Position numbers and translations under genes: made by a program | Shown here: one piece after another, positions 40,326-53,057 of the stretch | Layout: the number at the start of each line of letters is the position of its first letter | Numbering within the stretch: the first letter of the stretch is position 1 | Notes under the pieces: model-generated | Database searches by the model: none | The model's input: the letters and a program-made list of their open reading frames with translations, nothing else | What the model was told of the DNA's origin: nothing | NCBI GenBank assembly: GCA_032622095.1 | Contig: CP136066.1 | Coordinates: forward strand, 154,715,152-154,779,151 | Reading direction: 5' to 3' | Origin: Siphonodentalium dalli | Taxonomy: Eukaryota; Mollusca; Scaphopoda; Gadilida; Siphonodentaliidae | DNA length: 64,000 bases

Positions 40326-40560
40326 TGTGATGCTATCCCACACAGCGGGCTAGCATAACCAAATTCACCTTCTGGAGACCTCATTCTGCTTAGGCCTCAT
40401 CTTCTGGGAAGTATCTACAGTATCAAATTTACATTGTTGTTAGTTAAATTTCCCTTCTAGGAAGTTTCTATATCCCCTAACTTGCAGAAGATAAAATTCA
40501 TAAATGAGGTGCCCAATGGGTGAATATCACCAACTTCAACTGGGGAACTTAAATCTTATC
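40326..40560. mobile_element. MITE family A, partial copy
   Basis: Begins inside the left hairpin (GATGCTATCCCACACAGC) and runs to GGGGAACTTAAATCTTATCC, nearly identical to 39869-40105. Confidence 0.75.
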
Positions 40561-40934
40561 CTTATCAGATTTGTGAAAATGGGATCACAAAGTCAAATAA
40601 GGGCAGAGCCAGAGACTTAACTATTTCACTGCATAGTAATTCTTAAAATATGTTTTGCAAGAACTATTTGGCTTATATAGAATGGAATGTTCTTCCTTGA
40701 CTGCAATTCAGATTTGTTTTTAAATGGGGGGTGATCAGTAGTGTACAGTTGGCAATTTCAAGGTGGATTTTCACCAATCTACATACTTACAGTCATATCC
40801 TGTTTAAATCTACTTCTTTTAAAGTGATTATGAAAAGTGCTGACTGTTTTGGTCTCCAGAGTCCCAGTCTTATCAGTCTTTGCAGTCTGGTGAGCGACCC
40901 CACAGTCATTGACTGTCTTGTTTAGTTTAGTTTT

Positions 40935-41180
40935 TCTATATCCCCAAATTTGCAGCTGACACATTGCATAATCGAGGTTCCCAATGGGTGTACATCACAA
41001 TATTCACCATTTGGGAACTTCAATCTGAGTCTTCATCTCCCATACCAGATGAGGCCATGCAGAATGAGGTTCCCATAGGGTGAACTTAGTTATGCTAGCC
41101 CGCTATGTGGGATAGCACCACTAATTCACCTTCTGGGAACCTCATTCTGCAAATGACAGGCACACTAAATTCATGCTTGT
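40935..41180. mobile_element. MITE family A, right-hand part
   Basis: From CTATATCCCCAAATTTGCAG to GACAGGCACACTAAATTCAT. Same subfamily as 18736-19115. Confidence 0.7.
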
Positions 41181-41226
41181 CACTGGTTAGGCTTGACAGG
41201 ATCAGTATCGTCCGGTAGCTGAGACC

Positions 41227-41376
41227 AATACTGAGTTTAGTGTGCCTGTCATTTGCAGAATGAGGTCCCAGAGGGTGAATTTAGTTACGCTATCCCGCAA
41301 AGTGGGCTAGCATCACTGAATTCACCGTCTGGGGACCTCATTCTGCAAATGACAGACATGCTATAATCAGGCTTGG
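41227..41376. mobile_element. MITE family A, short hairpin copy (8-bp TSD)
   Basis: Exact 8-bp flanks CTGAGACC (41219-41226, 41377-41384). Starts AATACTGAGTTTAGTGTG and ends CTATAATCAGGCTTG. Confidence 0.8.
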
Positions 41377-41384
41377 CTGAGACC

Positions 41385-42228
41385 ATCTCTACAATAACTG
41401 ACTGCTTTGATCATGGAGTCTGGGTATTGTACATATACCACCGATGGTGACTTTCCTACAAAAACTGTTTCAAACATATATGGTGTATAATTTCATAATA
41501 AGACACTAATTATATAGATTTGTTGTGTACAACATGACAGGAGGCAAGCTTTTATGAAATGTAAAAGTAATCCTGATAGTCCATTGTCCCAGTCAGATGT
41601 TTGCCATTGATCTAATTTATAAAACTAGCCCTTTGAATATAGATTGGATTCTTCCATTCAGTTATAAATTAAAGATGGTCTATCTCTTTGTGAACACGTT
41701 TTATATAGTTTCATGGGTAAAACATTTTAGATATGAATCGAAGACCCCTGTCTGGAAATGCTTCAATCAATTAATATTCATTATATTTAGAATATTTTCT
41801 GGTATAAACATGGGTGATCATTTAGCTAAAGACCAATAGTGGTTACTGTTAACAGGGACCACAAGTTTTATTTTGTAATTTTGTCACAAATAAACGTTAA
41901 TTATACTCATTATCAGTTGTAACTGTAGAATATAACAAAACAAACAAACCAATCTGAGACATTTGACATTCAGTGCGTAGCAATGGGAGCACTCTAATAA
42001 TCTCTGATATTGCCTGAACGGTCTGTTCTAAAATAGAACTATGTGTCCCTTTTAATCATCGCATTATATCATAAAATATTCTTAATAAAATCAATATTAT
42101 TTGATAGAAGCGTTTCCGGGGTCTTCAATTCTTATTTATTATTTTATACCCATAAAACAATTTCAAATTAGTTTATATATAAAGAGATAATCCATCTTTA
42201 GAAATGGTCTATTCCTTATTTATATAGA
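41385..42228. other. Intergenic AT-rich stretch
   Basis: Contains a degraded family B start near 41625 (CCCTTTGAATATAGATTGGA). No gene seen. Confidence 0.45.
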
Positions 42229-42475
42229 TGTTCAAAACATATATGCAGATTAGAAGCAGAGAAATCATGTTGGATTCATTTGTAGGGATGTTCAGATCAT
42301 ACAGGCAGATTACAAGCTGGGTAACCATGTTGGATTCTTTTGTAGGGATGTTCAGATCATATAAGGCAGATTACAAGCTGAGTAACCATGTTGGATTCTT
42401 TTGTAGGGATGTTCTGATCATATATGCAAATTGCAAGCGGAGTAACCATATTGGATTCATTTGTATTGATTTTCA
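42229..42475. repeat. Four tandem ~60-bp units
   Basis: GATGTTCAGATCATACAGGC...GTAACCATGTTGGATTC recurs near 42229, 42288, 42348 and 42409. The unit matches the GGGATGTTCAG segment of family B MITEs, so the array grew inside such a copy. Confidence 0.8.
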
Positions 42476-42758
42476 GTTAATAAGTTTAACAAACAGTTAA
42501 ACTTATTTGGTGAAAATCCTTGCAAATGATCAATAGGAAGAAAGTAAATACCCATCAGCGATTTAATCAGTTACCCTCCCATAACAATATGATCATCTAA
42601 TAAATTGTATGTGTTGAGTTTGCAATGTGTTTGTTCTTGACAGTATTTTCATAATTGTTGTTGAATTCTGTTGCTTCACGAGTATAATTGTTTAGAATTA
42701 TAACTTTTGTGGCATACTCTCAATGAATTGCTTGTTATTAACCCCCCACTACATTTAA

Positions 42759-42966
42759 CCCTTTCTTTACTGAATGGATTATCCAACTCTGTTATAAAAG
42801 TATACAATGGATGATCTCTTATTCATCTGGAGGGGTGTTCAGGAAAATAACCAGACAATAGAAAATAAGGTGCAGAATGACTCAGAACTATGATTTGGAG
42901 GGAAATGTTAAGATAATAAGTTCAACAAATGTTGTTGAACTTATTATCTGAACATTTTGTAAGTGA
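42759..42966. mobile_element. MITE family B copy
   Basis: TTAA at 42755-42758, then CCCTTTCTTTACTGAATGGA; inner dyad AAGTTCAACAAATGTTGTTG. It is followed at once by a truncated family C start (ACAGTAATGCCATAAATAAT). Confidence 0.7.
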
Positions 42967-42989
42967 TACAGTAATGCCATAAATAATCA

Positions 42990-43162
42990 GCCCTTTCCTT
43001 GACCCCTATATAAGAGGGATAATGCACTGGCTTACAAGGTCAAGGTAAATATTGTTAGGCCAATGTATTTTCTTATATATGCGAGGCTGCCTATGAGAGA
43101 ATTCATTGGCACACAGCGTTTTCACAAAATTTCAGGAAGCTCCAGTCATCGAAGGGTTCAAA
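42990..43162. mobile_element. MITE family D, degraded copy
   Basis: GCCAATGTATTTTCTTATAT, GCGAGGCTGCCTATGAGAG, and right end TTCAGGAAGCTCCAGTCATC. Confidence 0.65.
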
Positions 43163-44397
43163 TAGACTATTCAAGAAATGTGGTGAATGTGAACTGGAAA
43201 ATTTCAGAGCTCAGCTTTGCCCTACTTTCCAGAATTGAAAGCTGAAATAAAACATGCAAAGAATTTTTGCATACAGGCCTACCAGTTTAATTGATGTACA
43301 ATACTTGTGAGAGTGAGAAAAATTCCTGGTCTGCATGCGGAAATGGCAAACATTTAAATTGACCATAACAATTTACTAAGTGAAATCAAGCTATTTTTAA
43401 ATTTTCTGCACTAAATGCATGCCCGACTTGTATAAGAGTTTTGCACAGGTGTCGTGCTTTCAGATATATGTATTTCCGAAGTTTCAAAAAATTAATATCC
43501 AAACTCCAAAAAACCTTATTCATTTGAGAACATACATATGTACAATACTACAATATTATCCAATTATTGTTGGTTGGGAGAGTCCCTCCAAGTCAATATG
43601 GATGCAACCCTCAACAGAAAAGCCAGGTGCGTGTGTCAGATAATTGCTCATTTCAGCTTAGGTTGAAAAACATTCCAACTATATCCAGGGCCGACCGTGC
43701 ACATGTCTCCAATATAGTCCTTGCTATATAGCTATGCATGCATGCGAGTGGTCCAATCGGAAGGCCTATGGTACCATGCATATACGTTCTCATTTACCGG
43801 TAATTTGCTGGAATTAGTTAATTCGTTCAAGGTATTTGTCATGCGACAACACAGCCGTAAATTCTCAAGTAGGGGTATAGAGGTGTGACACCCCCAAAAA
43901 TACCCCAGGTACCGATAGTGCTTCTGTCGGGAAGTAGCCTATAATGTTGTCGGGCAAATACATTGTAACTTTAGTCATTTGAAGATGTTGTTTCAAATTT
44001 TATTGCCAAGGAATATTGCCCGATATAATTGTAATAATGATAGTAAACGTAAACCAAAGTGCCCAACAAAGACATGCATACTAGCCCTATTCGTAAAATT
44101 ACAGCAGCCCATTGTAATTAATGTAGTAAATTGGCTCTTTAGATATGTGCCGTCTTGTTCTAAATGTTTTGCTAGTTCGTCAAATTGTTTAATAAGATTG
44201 GGCTACTGCTTACTATCCATAAACCACTGTCCAATTTATGATCAGGTGTAAATTCCAAGGATGCCCATTGTGAATTATTCTCTATGGTAATATAGAGTAA
44301 ACTCAGTAGAGTTCTCAGCAGACATATATATACCACTGCACGCCAGCAAAAAGGACGAAAGAGTGACAGAAACCACCAAAAAGTACTCTTTCTCAGA
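43163..44397. other. Intergenic stretch without a recognised gene
   Basis: Several short frames, none convincing. The part from about 43980 could be further retrotransposon 5' sequence, but no motif shows it. Confidence 0.4.
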
Positions 44398-44937
44398 ATG
44401 CATAGATGGGATATGTACAACCGGAAGCTGCTGGAAAAAGTATGTCTTAGGAGGATCAGGGACCAGATGGCGATATGCGAGGGATTGTTAATTGGTACTA
44501 ACAGGAGGAGGAGGTATGGGATTCTTTGGCTGTTCCACGCTGCGCCCCACCACCTCCTATGCCACCAAATTCAAGAAAATATGGTAAGAAACTAAACACC
44601 GACCACGATTAAGGAATAGGACCACCAAAATGGAACTGCTGTGCCTGCAAGATAAGTGCTCTTTTGCTCCGAATGCTTTTGCCTCATTGCAGGCGACATT
44701 GAGAGAAACCCTGGGCCACCAAAGAAGAGGTTTAAATCCATTTATCCATGTGTCAAATGCGAAGACCACGTCTCTTGGAGTGAACAAGGTGTATGTTGTG
44801 ACAATTGTGGAATATGGCACCACTACTCCTGCGCTGAACTACACATCCAAGAAAAAGTGGATATTGAAAAATTCAAGTCGACTTGTAAGATGTTTTGGTC
44901 TTTCTGCGATTTGATTTGGCGATATAATAACTGTTAA
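44398..44937 (+). pseudogene. Non-LTR retrotransposon 5' fragment with 2A-like motif and PHD-like finger
   Basis: In the frame open to 44937 the motif AGDIERNPGP (44692-44721) matches the 2A recoding consensus D-[VI]-E-x-N-P-G-P. It follows a hydrophobic CLI stretch and precedes YPCVKCEDHVSW, GVCCDNCGIWHHYSC: Cys-x2-Cys, Cys-x2-Cys, His-x2-x-Cys as in a PHD finger. The final W-x-C-x2-C pair is degenerate. An in-frame TAA at 44653-44655 leaves no ATG upstream. 2A-like motifs at the N-terminus of CR1/L2-type ORFs in marine invertebrates are known. No reverse-transcriptase part follows; the copy is truncated at its 3' side. Confidence 0.7.
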
Positions 44938-45143
44938 GCTATTTGGTGTAACGTGGATGTAGCTCAGTGGTTGGTATGAACTTGAGGTGGATATTTCGTA
45001 GCTGTGGTAGGTGAAGCTCTGAATTGTGATGCTGTCACATTTGTTCCAGCCATTCTGTCCCAAGAGACTTGTGCTGATACATGCATGGGCGATACAATTT
45101 AACGCACGGTAAAGTCGGCACCTGGTCGAAGTCAGGCGGATTT

Positions 45144-45174
<31 letters not shown>

Positions 45175-45339
45175 TTTTTAAATTAAGTAGGCACGGGCTG
45201 AGGTCGCTGGCGCGATTTATTACGTAAAGGTATCTTTGGAATTCGCTAATGAGATTATGCAATTGAGATTTAATTCTCGTTTGAAAAAGTTTAAAAGATC
45301 CTGGGTGTCTTTTTGCCAGAAACCATGCGACAATGACCT
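44938..45339. other. Unassigned DNA with (AT)n microsatellite
   Basis: (AT)n at about 45148-45176. GTAGCTCAGTGGTTGG at 44958 resembles a tRNA A-box but no B-box or cloverleaf follows. Confidence 0.5.
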
Positions 45340-45790
45340 ATTCAGCGTCACGCTGGGGCACCCTGGACACTCTGGTCCTGCCACTCTGTGCCACCCTGCC
45401 CTCGATGGTACTCTGGGCCACCCCCTGCCCTCGATGGCATGCCCAGAGTGGCAGTCGATTAGGGGCGGTACGTATCCCTCCTCGACTGGCCCACGCATAC
45501 CCTCGATGCCACCCTGGACACCCTCACACTCTGGGACACCTCTGCCCTCGACGACACTCTGGGCCAGCTCAGCCCTCGACGACACTCTGGACCATGGCCC
45601 AGAGTGCCCGCCGAGGAGGGTGATACTCTGGGCCACCCCTGCCCTCGATGACATTCTGAGCCATGGCACAGGGTGTCATCGAGGGCAGGAGGCGGTACCC
45701 CTCCTCGGCGGGCACCACGGACCACCCCTCCCCTGACCCACATCACCGAACCGACACTGGAAATATTGTCCAGAGTGCCCGTCGAGCAAG
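45340..45790. repeat. GC-rich minisatellite
   Basis: Built of CTCTGGGCCACCCTGCCCTC, GACGACACTCTGGGCCA and CTCGATGGCA-type words in imperfect tandem and sometimes inverted order (GGCGGTACGTATCCCTCCTC and GGCGGTACCCCTCCTCGGCG). Base composition is far more GC-rich than the rest of the window. Open frames on both strands are by-products of the repeat. Confidence 0.75.
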
Positions 45791-48700
45791 GGGTGGCCCA
45801 TATAGTTAGGGAGCCCGCATATGTTCTATTTACACTTTTGCGTACAAAAGGTTTGACCCCTTAAAGTTTGTACCAATAATGGAACATTCTGAAAAACCGA
45901 TTTCTTAAGTTGCGCATTCCTGGGGTTTAGGGGCTGCTGAACCCCAAAAAGTGCCAAAAATCACTTCTATTTACACTTCCGCGTACATTGATGAATTTTG
46001 GTTTGATGATACTCCTAAGTGTACTGATTAAGAAAACACAACTTAAGAAAGGGATTTTCCTGGGGTTTTCACATAAGAAAGGGGGTCCCATGCTGAACCC
46101 CAAAACGTGATTTTTCACTTTTGTTTACACTTTCGCGTACATCCATAATTTTTTGTCTCAAAGTACTTTGATATATACTAATTATAAAAACACAACTTAA
46201 GAAACAACTTTTCCTGGGGTTTTAAGATAAGAAGGGGGTCATCGGGTCACCCCTCAAAACGTAAAAAAATCACTTTTATTTACATGATTGCATTCGTCCA
46301 ACGTGTGTGTATGTGCGTACACCCCTGGAACGTTGCACTATTACAACCAATACATCGCTAAATCGATACGATCAACTTAAGAAATATATATTCATGTCGT
46401 TTTCTGATAAGAACGAGACTTGTTACCCCACCCCCCCCCCCCCCCCCCCCACAACACGATCCATTTTCTAGAACTATAAGTGAGCCAGTTTTATGAAAAT
46501 TATAGCGGGAAAATCTAGTTGAATGTATACAAATGTATATATTTTCGTGAAGCTAAGACATATTAACACTTTTTTGGGCACAAATTTAAACTCACCATCC
46601 AAGATGGCCGCCGGAAGTTGAAAATATGACATTTTTTCACAAATATCTTCTAGATCAATTCATGCTGTTTGGAACTGGTTGAGTAATGCAACTTTATTTT
46701 GTGTTTTGTATATTAAACTGATCATTGGAGCAATTAAATATGCAATTATTGGGGTCCTAACCCCTTCCGATCCCTCAAAAATTTGATTGTACAGAATGCG
46801 GTATAAAATTTCACACACAAAAATCACAATTGGGATTCTAGTCATATTTCAACAAGAAATGTACAGAACTTTGTAATGTGAGTGAGGCATATCATTACCT
46901 ATGCATATTCCAAATCACTGGAACCAAAATTCTTACTTTGGCTCAAAATGGCTGCCAATATGGCCGCCAAAATATGGAAAATGGTAAATATTACACCAGC
47001 GTGTCCTGCAATCGCTTACAAGTTGTGTTGATGTATAAAATTGGCCATTCTGCATTCTATACATTGAATACTAACATGTCTGATGCACCATGGATCATTT
47101 TTACTATTTTCACCACTGACATCGTCAAAAATATTGGACTTTTCTCTAAAAAAACTTGACATAAATATTGGCAAAAATTCAGTTTTCAGGTTGGGACCAT
47201 TTTTTCAGGTAAAATATAACTATCTTTGGATTGAAAGGTGTTTATTGTTTTGGTCTATCTTAAATGTGTCACACTACGGTGTTTATAGACCAAATTTCTC
47301 AATATGGCTTCCAAAATGGCAACCAAATTTGTAAAATGCTAATTTTTTACATATATCCCTAACATTCTCTGCATTATCCGAAAAGGTAGCAAATTGTGAC
47401 TCACTTGGTTATTATACGTGTTAGTTAATTAACTGACAACTACATGTTCTATTCCCAGTTGTCCCAGTTCCGTATGGGGCATGACAAATTCATTTTAATG
47501 TATGTAATTTTGCCGAGAACCTCTTTTGTGATTTTGACCATATTTATTGAAAGGAAATGGGCAGAACTTTGTGACAGAACTGAGATGGACCATAATCTTT
47601 GGCTATTCTGGTCCATTATGATAAAAAAAATGTCTACAGGATACAGTGTGGATGCCAAGATCGTAGCCAGGGAGTTACTCTGTGATCATATGTGAGGTGA
47701 ATAGGTATACAGGGAGTTATTGTATGTCATGACTGATGTGAGTAGGTATAGAATGAGTGACTATATGGTTATAAGTGGGTTGTCCATGGTAAGATGCATC
47801 TAGGTATACAGGGAGAGGTCATGGCCAGGTGTGAGGTGAATCTGTATGCATGGAGTGACTGTATGGTGTATGATTGTGTATATCCAGTACGGGTGCATCC
47901 GGTGTGCCTGTATGGTCATTGGTGTGGTGTATGGATATAGCTACATGGTCATCTATGTGTTGATTATGTATATATGGAGTGACTGTAAGGTCGTGGGTGG
48001 GATGTACATGTGTTGTCTGTGTGATCATGGATGGGGTGTGTGGATAAATAGGTAGTGATGTGTGGATAAATAGGTAGTGATGTATGGTTACGGGTAATGT
48101 GTATAGGTATACATGGAATGACTGTACGGTCATGATTGAATATGAATACCTGGAGTAAGCTGGGTGGACATTATCGAGCGTGTGGGTACATAGGGAGTGT
48201 CCTTGTGGTAACGGGTGGATGTATATTTATATATATCGTGGATGTATTATCATTGGTGGGTGTATAGGGCTTAGCTGTATTATCATGGATGGCGTGTATG
48301 AGTATACAGTGAATTGCTGAATTGTCATGTGTGAGGTGTATATGCATGTATAGATTGTTTGAGTGGTCGTATGTGCGGGTTTTTTGTATATCTGGAAGGG
48401 CTGAATGGCCATTAGTGAGGGTTACATGTATACCTGGAGTGAATCTATGGTCTAGGGTGGGCTGCATATGTATATCGAGTGGTTATATGACTATGTGTGT
48501 CGAATATGTATACAGGTAGTGACTGTATGGTTAATGGTGAGATGAGTACATGTAGGTATACAAGTAGTGACTGTATGATCATAAATGTAATGAACATCTA
48601 TATAGGGGGTGACAGGCGTATGAGTATACATGTACCTGGTGTTCCTGTTTGGTGACTCGTGTCGGTATCGTCATGTGTAGGTTATACCAGTACACACACG

Positions 48701-51700
48701 TGTTGCTTTATTGTCATGGGCGAGGGATATGTGTATATAGCGAGTGGCTATATGGCCATGGATGTGGTGCATATGCATACATGGAGTGACTATACTGACA
48801 TGGCTGGGGTGTATTAGTATATATTGAGTGGCTATTCTGCTATGGTGTGACAAATAGGGATACAGGGATTGACATGGCCAATGTTGGGGTGAATATAAAA
48901 TACAAGGTTTGACCATGCTCGTGTATGAATGTTTTGAATAGGTACACACGGGGTGACTATATGGCCATAGGTCAGGTGAAGGAGTATACCAGGTAACATG
49001 GGTGAGGGTATGTGTATGAAGCGAGTGGCTATATGGCCATTGGTGATGTGCATATGTATACCGGAATGACTTTATGGTCATTGTTGTGGTGTTGATGTAT
49101 ATATTGATTGGTGTGAACAGTATTTATTCCATATTATTCGTATATTACAAAAAAACAAGACAAAGATTAACAGTGATGATATGAAGGGGATTCGACAACA
49201 AGCTTTAAGCTTTTGGGAGTCGTTTGATTGTCCATTTGACCATGCGTTTGGAGAATAGGTATACAGGGGATGACCTTATGGCCAATGGTGAGATGAATGG
49301 GTATACATGGAGTGACTATATGGTTATGGGTCATGTTTAGGAGTATACCCGGTGTGCCTGCATTGTGACGCGTGGCTGTATGGTCATCCGTGGTCATGGG
49401 TCAGGTGTACATGTATGCAGTGGGTAACTATATTGTCATGTCTGTGGTGTTTATGTATATATGTAATGACTGTGTGATATCGCTTTCCACGATATGACAT
49501 GACCTCTCTATTGATTAACATATCCTTGGGTTATTGTGGAAAGCGATAGCCACCCAAGGTACACATGTACAACCCACCCATTACCCCAGTCACTCCATAT
49601 GTACATGAACACCACACAAATGACAACATAGTCACCCACTTTATACACGTACATGTACTAGTACACCTGATCATACAGCCATACTTGGTTATACCCGTAC
49701 ATACCACAAATGACGATACAGCCACGAGTCACCATGCATGAACACCAGGTATACACCTACACCAGACCATATAGTCACTCTATGTATACATATTCACTAC
49801 ATTCACGATCATACAGTCACTCATTGTATACATATTCACCTCAACATGGACCATACAGCCACTACATGTATACCTATTCGCCAAACCCATGACCATGGAG
49901 TCAATCCAGGTATACATATGCACATCACCAATGGTGAGCCCTTCCAGATATACCAATATCCGCACATACGACCACTCATAAGTTCCATACTTGCCATACT
50001 CATACACGCCATCCATGATAATAAATCTACTCCCCATACACCACCAATGATAACACATCCACAACATATATAAATATACGTCCCACCGCTACCAACGGGG
50101 CACTCCCTATATACCCACACATCATTCATGACCATACAATAACTCCCTGTATACCTATTATCCTCATATATGATCATAACTCCCTGGCTACCATCTTGGC
50201 TTCCACCCTGTATCCAGTTGATAAATTTTTATCATAATGGGCCAAAATACCCACATATCATGGTTCATCTCAGTTCAGTCTCAAAGTTCTGCCCATTTCC
50301 TTTCAATAATATGGTTCTCCGCAAAATTCCATACTGCAACTTTAAAATGAATTTGTCATGCCCCATACGGAAACTGGGACAAACATAATAGAAAGTAGTT
50401 GTCAGTTAATTACATTGTAACTAAGACGTACAATAACCAAGTGAGTCACAATTTGCCACTTTTTTCGGATAACGCAGAGAATAATGTTCGGGATGTTAAC
50501 TTTTAACTTTTTACAAATTTGGTTGCCGTTTTGGAAGCCATCTTGAGCAATTTAGTCTATAAACACCGCAGTGTGACACATTTAAGATAGACCAAAACAA
50601 TAAACACCTTTCAATCCAAAGATAGTTACATTTTACTTGAACAAATGGTCGAACCCTGAAAAGTGAATTCTTGCCGATATTTATGTCCAATATTTCTGGT
50701 AAATGTCAGTGGTGACAATAGTAAAAATGATCCTTGGTACATCAGACATGTTAGTATGCAATGTATAGAAAAGAGATTAGCCAATTGTGTACATCAACCA
50801 CAACTTGTAAGCGATTGCAGGACACCCTGGGGCAATATTTACCATTTTCTATATTTTAGCGGCCATTTTCGCAGCCATTTGAGCCAAGGTAAGATTTATG
50901 GTTCCAGAGATTTGGAATATTCATAGGTAATGATATGCCTCACTTAGATTACAATGTTCTTTTCATTTTTTGTTGAAATATGACTTGAATCCCAATTGTG
51001 ATTTTTTGTAAAATTTTGTACTGCGTTCTGTAAAATCGAATTTTTGAGGGATTGGAAGGGGTTAGGACCCCAATAAATGCATATTTAATTGCTCCAATGA
51101 TCAGTTAATATAAAAAACACAAAATAAAGTTGCATTACTCAACCAGTTCCAAACAGCATGAATTGATCTAGAAGATATTTGTGAAAAAATGTCATATTTT
51201 CAACTTCCGGCGGCCATTTTGGCGACCATCTTGGATGGTGAGTTTCAATTTTGGCCGAAAAAAGTGTCATTATGTCTTAGCTTCACGAAAATATATACAT
51301 TTGTATACATTTTACAAGATTTTCGCGCTATAATTTTCAGAAAACTGGCTCACTTATAGTTCTAGAAAAATGGATATGTTGCGGGGGGGGGGGGGGGTAA
51401 CAAGTCTCGTTCTTATCAGAAAACGACATGAATATATAATTCTTACGTTGATCGTATCGATTTAGGGATGTATTGGTTGTAATAGTGCAACGTTCCAGGG
51501 GTTTACGCACATACACACACCGTTGGACGAATGCAATCATGTAAATAAAAGTGATTTTTTACGTTTTGAGGGGTGACCCGATGACCCCCCTTCTTATCTT
51601 AAAACCCCAGGAAAAGTTGCTTCTTAAGTTGTGTTTTTTTTTTTTATTTAGTATCTATCAAAGTATTTGAGACCAAAAATTATGGATGTACGCGAAAGTG

Positions 51701-52050
51701 TAAAAAAAAAGTGAAAAATCACGTTTTGGGGTTCAGCATGGGACCCCCTTTCTTATCTGAAAACCCCAGGAAAATCCCTTTCTTAAGTTGTGTTTTCTTA
51801 ATCAGTACACTTAGGAGTGTCAACAAACCAAAATTCATCGATGTACGCGGAAGTGTAAATAGAAGTGATTTTTGGCACTTTTTGGGGTTCAGCGGCCCCT
51901 AAACCCCAGGAATGCGCAACTTAAGAAATCGGTTTTTCAGAATGTTCCATTATTGGTACCAACTTTAGGGGGTCAAACATTTTGTACGCAAAAGTGTAAA
52001 TAGAACATATGCGGGGCTCCCCAACTAATATATAGTGGCCGCCCTTATAC
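45790..52050. mobile_element. Large foldback element, about 6.2 kb
   Basis: Two ~1.9-kb arms (about 45790-47700 and 50160-52050) are inverted copies. GGGAGCCCGCATATGTTCTA at 45810 mirrors TAGAACATATGCGGGGCTCC at 52000. CCAAGATGGCCGCCGGAAGT at 46602 mirrors ACTTCCGGCGGCCATTTTGG at 51204. A poly-C run (46431-46450) pairs with a poly-G run (51383-51397). Each arm's outer ~500 bp holds about four ~150-bp sub-units with ATTTACACTTTCGCGTACA. The core is a minisatellite. No coding region. Superfamily unknown; no clear target duplication. Confidence 0.85.
47700..50160. repeat. Minisatellite core of the foldback, switching strand near 49500
   Basis: From 47700 to about 49470 the DNA repeats words like GTATACATGGAGTGACTATA and TGGTCATGGGTG at an irregular ~55-65-bp spacing. 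From about 49545 to 50150 the complementary words appear (ACCATATAGTCACTCTATGT, GACCATACAGCCACT). The switch lies between GATATCGCTTTCCAC (49469) and GTGGAAAGCGATAG (49537), itself an inverted pair. An unrelated 130-bp piece (about 49110-49240) interrupts the left array. Confidence 0.8.
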
Positions 52051-52818
52051 TACTGTCACCATTTCATTTAAATTGTTTGTCAAATGAGTTAATTATTTTG
52101 CCTTCCAATTGTTTTCTAATATTTTATGTTTGTTAAGGATTTCACAATTGTTATTCGTCCAACATTTCTGAATTATTGAATTTTGCTTTATTATTGAAAA
52201 CATGTACGATCCCAGTGCAGATAAAGAGGTCCAAGCAAGCATACTAGACACTTCATTTGCATTAGATTTCCTTAAAGGTACTCAACCCGTAAAGAGGGTC
52301 CCCATCTCAACAGATTCCAACAACAACAATCCGATCAGAGGGTCCTATATTACTATTTCTTTGGCTTTGGGGGTACAAAATATTTGATTCGAGTCGAGGA
52401 ACCCATCAAACAAAGCTCAGAGTTATTAGATATTGATTTTTCAAATTTGTTATGTTCTCGAGATGAGTACTAATAACTGCCGTAATCTGCTCTGGATGTG
52501 TACTCCAAATCTATTCAAACAGACAAGGATGAATAACTCTAAAATCAAGTGGTAATTTTAACGCAATTTTGACTGAGTTCTGGGCCAGATAGTATTCCCG
52601 ATAATGAAAAATAATAAATTTCTAAAATCGATATCTAACAAATCTGAGCTTTGATGGGTGACTTCCTCGACTCGAATCAAATATTTTTTACCCCCGAAGC
52701 CATTGAAATAGTAATTGAGAGGAGTTTTATCGGGTTGAGTACCTTTAAAATATTGGAATTTTAAAGCTAATTCAATTCTAAACTGAACTGAACATTTTCG
52801 ATGAAGTGTCTGGGGTCC
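52051..52818. repeat. Inverted repeat of about 170 bp
   Basis: AAAGGTACTCAACCCGTAAAG...ATTTGATTCGAGTCGAGGAA (52274-52400) is mirrored by TTCCTCGACTCGAATCAAATATT...GGGTTGAGTACCTTT (52662-52748). Spacer about 260 bp. No gene. Confidence 0.65.
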
Positions 52819-53057
52819 TACTAAACAACGAACACAAACGAACATAAACGAACACAGGTCCAAAAAGCGGAATAGAAGGGTGAAATTTGGTTTGTGGGTG
52901 CGTGTGGGTCCACTCTATGTGTATGTGGTGTTATTTCCAACTTTGATCACTTATTTTTTTAGTTATTAGCATTATTTGAATACAAAACTACTAAACAACG
53001 AACACAAACGAACATAAGATTAGCCGTAGTGCAAAGGTGTTAATTAACTACGGCTTA

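Noticed and set aside
44958-45030. tRNA-like A-box (GTAGCTCAGTGGTTGG)
   Set aside because: No B-box and no possible cloverleaf follows, so neither a tRNA nor a tRNA-derived SINE can be supported.
45220-45746. Long overlapping open frames on both strands in GC-rich DNA
   Set aside because: High GC and repeat structure lower stop-codon frequency; no domain and simultaneous opening of several frames.
47819-50177. Several open frames on both strands rich in His, Thr and Pro words (for example HPTHDLTV-like)
   Set aside because: They arise from the minisatellite, whose units stay open in more than one frame. Strand changes follow the repeat, not a gene.
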